A DNA stretch of 15,700 nt from Pseudolabrys sp. (GTDB lineage: Bacteria; Pseudomonadota; Alphaproteobacteria; Rhizobiales; Xanthobacteraceae): positions 1 to 15,700 of the forward strand of contig JAQSCR010000430.1 of NCBI GenBank assembly GCA_029945495.1. The letters are read 5' to 3'. The position numbers were made by a program, and so were the translations under genes. The first letter of the stretch is position 1. Each line of letters begins with the position of its first letter. The notes under the pieces were generated by a model. That model was not told where the DNA came from. It did not search any database and was given only the letters and a program-made list of their open reading frames with translations. Shown piece by piece: positions 15,535-15,700 of this stretch.

Positions 15535-15700
15535 AGCGCCTTGATCTTGCGAAACGCTAACCAGACCATCTTTAAGAGCAGCCAGCCATCGCGGAAGCGT
15601 GAAATCTGCGTGCTGCCGTAAATGCGATCAGCGTAACGGATAGGTATTTCAACAATCTTCAGGTTGAGTTTGGCCGCACCGAAGATGAGATCAAAGTCGC
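15531..15700 (-). CDS. Family 2 glycosyltransferase, C-terminal fragment cut by the window edge
   Basis: The last 56 codons of a gene entering from the right edge. Translated leftward, it contains FDLIFGAAKLNLKIVEIPIR, then YADRIYGSTQISRFRDGW and a hydrophobic-basic tail ending LAFRKIKAL. This pattern is the typical C-terminus of GT2 enzymes related to dolichyl-phosphate mannose synthase-type transferases, where the I-[PS]-I-x-Y-x-x-R strand, the SRFR element and a terminal amphipathic helix recur. The catalytic domain is outside the window, so its activity cannot be judged. The TGA overlaps the FkbM GTG start (GTGA), which places it in the same operon and shows that the operon continues beyond the window. 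Confidence 0.75.
   Translation of the reverse strand, partial: DFDLIFGAAKLNLKIVEIPIRYADRIYGSTQISRFRDGWLLLKMVWLAFRKIKAL

Overview
The window (15.7 kb) looks like the distal part of one long surface-polysaccharide operon. I read it as the O-antigen, capsule or exopolysaccharide locus of an alphaproteobacterium, most likely Rhizobiales. That assignment is an inference from the moderately high GC, the codon choice, the start-stop overlaps and the mix of Gmd, Fcl, FkbM methyltransferases, AsnB and GT4 enzymes. Every gene I can support is on the minus strand, so transcription runs from the right edge to the left. The run ends at a strong intrinsic terminator (95-120).

Layout in transcription order (right to left): the C-terminal end of a family 2 glycosyltransferase cut by the window edge; a FkbM methyltransferase; a multi-spanning membrane protein with an acidic first loop (possible GT-C enzyme); a second FkbM methyltransferase; a GT4-type glycosyltransferase; a second, shorter GDP-mannose 4,6-dehydratase homologue; another GT4 glycosyltransferase; a HAD phosphatase; a class I methyltransferase; a third GT4 glycosyltransferase; a class I methyltransferase; a GT2 glycosyltransferase; a canonical GDP-mannose 4,6-dehydratase (gmd); a class I methyltransferase; GDP-L-fucose synthase (fcl); and a glutamine-dependent asparagine synthase-type amidotransferase (asnB). 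Most junctions are 1-8 nt overlaps, commonly ATGA or GTGA. The largest gap is 56 nt.

Taken together, Gmd plus Fcl would make GDP-L-fucose from GDP-mannose. The second Gmd homologue could feed another GDP-6-deoxyhexose. At least four complete glycosyltransferases plus one partial one would assemble an oligosaccharide. Five methyltransferases would O-methylate it, and AsnB may amidate a sugar acid. The result predicted is a heavily methylated, 6-deoxyhexose-rich glycan. No flippase, ABC exporter, chain-length regulator or initiating phosphosugar transferase is recognisable here, so these must lie elsewhere, unless the membrane protein fills one of those roles.

Several long open frames give misleading starts (gmd, the 9266 GT4, the 5904 methyltransferase, the GT2 and the membrane protein). 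I chose the internal starts that fit the family N-terminus and the stop-start overlaps. No tRNA, rRNA, IS element, CRISPR or phage feature was seen.
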